From positions 1 through 46,293 of the forward strand of contig QIGB01000063.1 of NCBI GenBank assembly GCA_003228815.1: 46,293 nt of DNA, in the 5' to 3' direction. The translations under genes and the position numbers were made by a program. The stretch is from Chlamydiota bacterium. Lineage in GTDB: Bacteria; Chlamydiota; Chlamydiia; Chlamydiales; Rhabdochlamydiaceae. Positions 43,077 through 46,293 of this stretch are shown here, piece after piece (the stretch's first letter is position 1; every line of letters begins with the position of its first letter). The notes below the pieces were generated by a model that saw only the letters and a list, made by a program, of their open reading frames with translations, ran no database searches and was not told where the DNA came from.

Positions 43077-43928
43077 TTACTGTAGTTCCTTCATTTCTTC
43101 ATATAGAAGCCACTTGGCAAAATTGTCCAGATAAATTGCCATCGGATAGGGAACTTTAGGTTTGTCTTTCAAATCGAGATCGGCAGTGGGATAGACATTT
43201 TGCGTGCCCGGACCAACGGCTTCAACTAGAAACTGGGGCGGAAGGAAAAATTTGATGATCGCTTCTTGATATCCGATGAAAGGCTGCGTAGAAATGGCAA
43301 GACAGTCACCAGGTTTTGGGGATGTGGCCAAAAAATCGCGAATCGTACTAGCTGTATTCGGGCGACGATATGTTCCTGAAGATAGTTTTTCTTTTGGTGA
43401 ATCGATCACAATATGGGGGGCAACCTCACATAAAGGATGTTGTTCGAAGAGATAGACAAAAAGTTCAGTCTCCGATTTGAAGCTCTCTGGAAAAGTTTCA
43501 ATCTCTGGGTCGAGATCACGCTGGCCTGTGAGCAAAACAATTTGACCAAATCGAATACCCCGCTGCCACTCTTCATAAAGAAAATCAAGCCTTCTTTGCA
43601 TGGTTTTTCCCACAGCACCAAGTACAAGCGCATAATCATAGAACTTTTTTTCTGCATGGATGTTATCAATACAACCAAGCTTCAGAAGAATGGGTAAAGC
43701 GATTTCTCGTTTCTCTTCGAGATTTCCCTCCATTTCCCATCGCTCTTTTTGTGGTTGGAGCCAATGAGTCTGTAAATAGGGGAGGATCTCTTCTTCTTTT
43801 AATTCAGGAGGAACATCGCAGAGCTCTAAAAATTCCTTAGCAGGAGCTATCAAATGCCCTTGATCATCGTGCAGTTGAAGGGCAAACAGACCTAAGGGTA
43901 GGATTAAAAAAAAGAAAATTTTATGCAT
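43077..43928 (-). CDS. Secreted YdcF/SanA-like (DUF218-type) protein
   Basis: The 283-residue product has a signal peptide (MHKIFFFLILPLGLFA). A core region, ALVLGAVGKTMQRRLDFLYE, then GQIVLLTGQRDL, RRPNTASTIRDFLA and CLAISTQPFIGYQEAIIKFF, follows the order of the ElyC/SanA/YdcF (DUF218) fold. Members act in envelope biogenesis, with uncertain chemistry. The match is by motif order and is not strong. A palindrome CTGTGAA...TTCACAG (43975-44012) in the divergent promoter region could be an operator. Confidence 0.55.
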   Translation of the reverse strand: MHKIFFFLILPLGLFALQLHDDQGHLIAPAKEFLELCDVPPELKEEEILPYLQTHWLQPQKERWEMEGNLEEKREIALPILLKLGCIDNIHAEKKFYDYALVLGAVGKTMQRRLDFLYEEWQRGIRFGQIVLLTGQRDLDPEIETFPESFKSETELFVYLFEQHPLCEVAPHIVIDSPKEKLSSGTYRRPNTASTIRDFLATSPKPGDCLAISTQPFIGYQEAIIKFFLPPQFLVEAVGPGTQNVYPTADLDLKDKPKVPYPMAIYLDNFAKWLLYEEMKELQ

Positions 43929-44031
43929 ATCTCGATTCTTGCGTTCAATTTGATTCCCCCAGCATAATATGAGGCTGTGAATAAATGAAGAATCATCTTA
44001 ATTTTTTCACAGACTCAATAGATCGAGGATT

Positions 44032-44658
44032 ATGGTCAAAGTTCTTTTCAAAGGCGAGAAACAAATTCAATCACTGTCTCTTCAAGAGCTCGAAGAGAAA
44101 ATGGAACTCAGCTATTTAAAAGGAATCGATTTTCAGTCCGATCTGATCATCCAAAAAGTGCTCAAACAATCAAAGAAGGCGATGAAGAAAAAACAACTGA
44201 ACCTTCGGGAAAAATGGTTGGGAGTCCGTTTTCAAAAAGAAATTTCCGAAGGTTGTGAGCCCTCCTATAGCATTCGCTGGATCGATGATGCCATAGGGTA
44301 CGGAGTTTTTGCAGAAGCCGATATTGCTTCAGGAAGTTATATTGGGGAATACACAGGACTTATTCGAAAAAGACGGCGGCGGGTCGATCGAAAGAATGAT
44401 TACTGCTTTGAGTATACAATAGGGGATTGGATCTATAATCCTTTCATCATTGACGCTCGTGATCAGGGAAATTTTACCCGCTTTATCAATCATAGCGAAG
44501 ATCCCAATATCGAGACCCTATCAGTCTATGCGAATCAAGTGATGCATATCATTTTTGTGGCGATGAAACCGATCAAAGCGAAAGCCCAGCTTGGGTATCA
44601 TTATGGCGACACCTTTTGGAAAAAGCGTCGCCATCAAAAACAGACCACGCTTAGTTGA
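44032..44658 (+). CDS. SET-domain protein methyltransferase (chlamydial type)
   Basis: The 208-residue protein has a helical N-terminus (1-75) and a SET domain with GYGVFAEADIASGSYIGEYTG, FTRFINHSEDPNI and the pseudoknot end LGYHYGDTFW. These provide the SAM pocket and catalytic tyrosine. Chlamydial SET proteins are known: C. pneumoniae SET methylates the histone-like Hc1, and C. trachomatis NUE is secreted and modifies host histones. An Hc2-type histone is encoded 16 kb away. A GAGG site lies before the ATG. Its 3' end overlaps the convergent FKBP gene by eight bases. Confidence 0.92.
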   Translation: MVKVLFKGEKQIQSLSLQELEEKMELSYLKGIDFQSDLIIQKVLKQSKKAMKKKQLNLREKWLGVRFQKEISEGCEPSYSIRWIDDAIGYGVFAEADIASGSYIGEYTGLIRKRRRRVDRKNDYCFEYTIGDWIYNPFIIDARDQGNFTRFINHSEDPNIETLSVYANQVMHIIFVAMKPIKAKAQLGYHYGDTFWKKRRHQKQTTLS

Positions 44659-45265
44659 TCTTTATAAGTTCCACGTCGAAGAGAAGCGTGGCATTTGGTT
44701 GGATGTGGGGACCAAAGCCATTTTCCCCATAAGCAAGATAAGAGGGGATGGAAAGCTGCCATTTGTCACCCACCTTCATCATTTTCAGAGCTTCAGACCA
44801 ACCAGGAATCAAGCGGCTAAGTGGGACCTTTTGTGGCTCATCTCTTTCATAAGTGCTATCGAAAACAGTTCCATCGATCAGAGAACCGCGATAGTGGATG
44901 GTCACTTCATCATGCATACTAGGACTCACGCCCGTTCCGGCATTCAGGATTTTGTATTGAAGACCACTGGCAAGAGTTGACACACCTTCATTCTCTTTAT
45001 TTTCCTCTAAAAAGGATTCTCCGTCTTCTTTGTTTTTCATTGCGAGTTCTTCCACATATTGTTTCTGTTGCATTTGGATCTGTTGTTGCAAAGACTTCAG
45101 AATCGTTTCCATCTCTTCACGTTCGAGTGAAGGAGTTTTGTTTGCCAAGGCATCGCTAAAACCTTTTTTTAGCAATTCATCATCAATATCTTTAAATTGT
45201 CCTTTGATATTTCTCCCTGCTTCCAGGCCAATACAATAACTGACTTTTTCGCTATTACTCTCCAT
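44651..45265 (-). CDS. FKBP-type peptidyl-prolyl isomerase (Mip/FkpA-like)
   Basis: The 204-residue product has a Mip-like N-terminal dimerisation helix region (about 1-90, YCIGLEAGRNIKGQF) and a C-terminal FKBP domain (GLQYKILNAGTG, VTIHYRGSLIDGTVFDSTY, PGWSEALKMMKVGDKWQL, AYGENGFGPHIQPNATL). It catalyses proline cis-trans isomerisation. No signal peptide precedes the domain from the ATG at 45265, unlike surface Mip of Legionella and Chlamydia, so it may be cytoplasmic. A longer frame to 45328 overlaps the divergent rluD-like gene and adds no signal peptide. Confidence 0.92.
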   Translation of the reverse strand: MESNSEKVSYCIGLEAGRNIKGQFKDIDDELLKKGFSDALANKTPSLEREEMETILKSLQQQIQMQQKQYVEELAMKNKEDGESFLEENKENEGVSTLASGLQYKILNAGTGVSPSMHDEVTIHYRGSLIDGTVFDSTYERDEPQKVPLSRLIPGWSEALKMMKVGDKWQLSIPSYLAYGENGFGPHIQPNATLLFDVELIKIN

Positions 45266-45310
45266 AATGCCAATACTCCTTTGAAGGTGGTTTTCAATCG
45301 TAAATTCGAG

Positions 45311-45316
45311 TATACT
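45311..45316 (+). promoter_or_regulatory. -10 box of the rluD-like gene
   Basis: TATACT lies six bases before the ATG at 45323, without a convincing -35 box. The spacing puts the transcription start on the start codon. Confidence 0.35.
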
Positions 45317-45322
45317 ATCCTT

Positions 45323-46117
45323 ATGCAAATCAAATCTTCAAAAAAAATCTCTTTACTTGAGCTTTTGCAAGAAATGGCCCCTGAAAGCTCAAAAAACCGC
45401 CTCCGCTCGTGGGTGGAGACAGGACGTGTCTCTGTCGATGGAAAAGCTCCCAAACACATCAATCAAATAATAAATGAAGGACAAGAAGTCACAATTGGGA
45501 CAAAACCAAAATTTTTGAAAGAAGATTTGAAAATCATCTTTGAAGATGAAGATCTCGTTGTGGTCGACAAACCTATAGGACTTCTATCTGTTGCTACAGA
45601 TCTAGAAAAAGAGCGAACAGTGCATTCAATCTTGAAGAGACGATTTCACAATCGGATGGTCTATCCGATTCATCGTCTCGATCAAGAAACCTCAGGCCTA
45701 CTCGTTTTTGCTTATACAAAACAAGCTCGAGAACACCTAAAAAAGCAGCTCGAAGAGCGGACAATGCAAAGGGAATACCGAGCACTTGTTCATGGTCATC
45801 CAGGAAAAGGAACTTGGCGCTGCTCTTTGGCAGAAAATGCTAATTTGAAAGTCTATGTGACAAAGCGTGGCAAAGAAGCAGTGACCCATTTTGAAACGCT
45901 AAAAAAGAAGGGAGCCTGTTCCCTTTTAAAAGTGAAGCTCGAGACGGGTCGCAAGCATCAAATTCGAGTCCAAGCTACCCACCATGGATACCCCATAGTA
46001 GGCGACCCCAAATATGGCCTCCCAGAAGATGCTGGAAAAAATCTAAAATTGCGAGCGGTAGCTCTGACTTTTTCACATCCAAGAACGAAGAAACAGATGC
46101 ACTTTTCTGGTTTCTAA
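45323..46117 (+). CDS. RluD/RluA-family pseudouridine synthase
   Basis: The 264-residue protein has an N-terminal S4 RNA-binding domain (NRLRSWVETGRVSVDGK). The RluA catalytic core follows with VVDKPIGLLSVAT, YPIHRLDQETSGLLVFA (catalytic aspartate in HRLD) and GRKHQIRVQATHHGYPIVGD. It isomerises uridine in 23S rRNA or tRNA. Length is a little below RluD (about 320). The ATG at 45323 is preferred because the longer frame from 45197 runs through the divergent FKBP gene start. Confidence 0.93.
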   Translation: MQIKSSKKISLLELLQEMAPESSKNRLRSWVETGRVSVDGKAPKHINQIINEGQEVTIGTKPKFLKEDLKIIFEDEDLVVVDKPIGLLSVATDLEKERTVHSILKRRFHNRMVYPIHRLDQETSGLLVFAYTKQAREHLKKQLEERTMQREYRALVHGHPGKGTWRCSLAENANLKVYVTKRGKEAVTHFETLKKKGACSLLKVKLETGRKHQIRVQATHHGYPIVGDPKYGLPEDAGKNLKLRAVALTFSHPRTKKQMHFSGF

Positions 46118-46124
46118 GCTTCTA

Positions 46125-46293
46125 TTAGAGGAGGCTTTCTTCATCACTTTCTCTTTTCAAAAGTTCGTCCAACTCCTCTTCTCTTGCAGGGTTAGCCCAT
46201 CTGGGTGCACGGTAGTTTTGTTGGGAGAGGAAATGGCCGTTTTTGTAATCGCATCTTCGCAACTTCCATAGAGACGTTGAATAGCTTGATCCC
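46125..46293 (-). CDS. C-terminal end of an unidentified protein (partial, runs off the window)
   Basis: One minus-strand frame is open from the window edge to a TAA at 46125-46127. The last 55 residues (KNGHFLSQQNYRAPRWAN, then an acidic tail PAREEELDELLKRESDEE) read like a real protein end, while the other two frames have stops. It converges with the rluD-like gene, seven bases apart. No family is recognisable from this fragment. Confidence 0.55.
   Translation of the reverse strand, partial: GSSYSTSLWKLRRCDYKNGHFLSQQNYRAPRWANPAREEELDELLKRESDEESLL

Noticed and set aside
1-46293. Transposase, integrase or phage genes that could move the fold-back elements
   Set aside because: No such protein is seen in any frame; the elements must be non-autonomous, with enzymes encoded elsewhere if still present.

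Overview
The window looks like a chromosomal segment of a chlamydia outside the genus Chlamydia (Simkania/Parachlamydia/Waddlia-like). The evidence is a lysine/alanine-rich Hc2-type histone next to a HolA-like gene, a chlamydial-type SET methyltransferase, a plant/chlamydial-type FabI beside a HAD phosphatase, an LcrH/CopB/CopD-like type III secretion translocon operon, and many large proteins with no family I recognise. Base composition is moderately AT-rich. I see no rRNA, tRNA, CRISPR array, transposase or phage gene.

Layout. 0-1.5 kb: a seven-repeat protein on the minus strand whose N-terminal part lies in another frame, probably a frameshifted gene. 1.9-4.0 kb: a large unknown protein. 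4.0-9.5 kb, minus: lipid-transport operon mlaE-mlaF-mlaD, then yqgE and an SLC12-like cation/chloride or amino-acid transporter. 9.6-14.2 kb, minus: a putative GT-B glycosyltransferase, a coiled-coil protein, an LcrH/SycD-like chaperone and two translocator-like proteins. 14.5-19.7 kb, minus: a 105-residue protein, then tamA and tamB. 19.8-21.4 kb, plus: nfeD-like, floA and a 38-codon ORF. 21.4-24.7 kb, plus: four tandem paralogous membrane-associated proteins. 24.8-29.1 kb: FliO-like protein, HAD phosphatase, fabI, Hc2-like histone, holA-like gene and a tandem pair of tiny lipoproteins. 29.2-38.7 kb: a two-gene cassette (polytopic membrane protein A plus roughly 1000-residue soluble protein B) present twice in tandem, each copy with its own promoter candidate. 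38.7-46.3 kb: housekeeping and envelope genes (tetrapyrrole-methylase/RsmI-like, TMEM14, tsaC, MDR oxidoreductase, small outer-membrane protein, histidine phosphatase, YdcF-like, SET methyltransferase, FKBP, RluD-like and a partial gene).

Two patterns stand out. First, the duplicated A-B cassette sits between the holA and yraL-like genes, which as I recall are neighbours in Chlamydia trachomatis (hctB-holA-yraL); it is the best candidate here for an undescribed lineage-specific system. Second, the gene-free gaps hold several fold-back (palindromic) elements. Three of them are 156-159 bp, have different terminal inverted repeats, are centred on a hairpin, and are flanked by possible target-site duplications: a perfect 9 bp in one, 5 bp in another, TATA in the third. 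They resemble MITEs mobilised by absent transposases.

Several genes (the glycosyltransferase-like gene, tsaC, the rluD-like gene, the holA-like gene) have a -10 box within about 6-11 bases of the start codon, suggesting leaderless or nearly leaderless transcripts. All functional calls are from reading translated sequence by eye; no database search was run.
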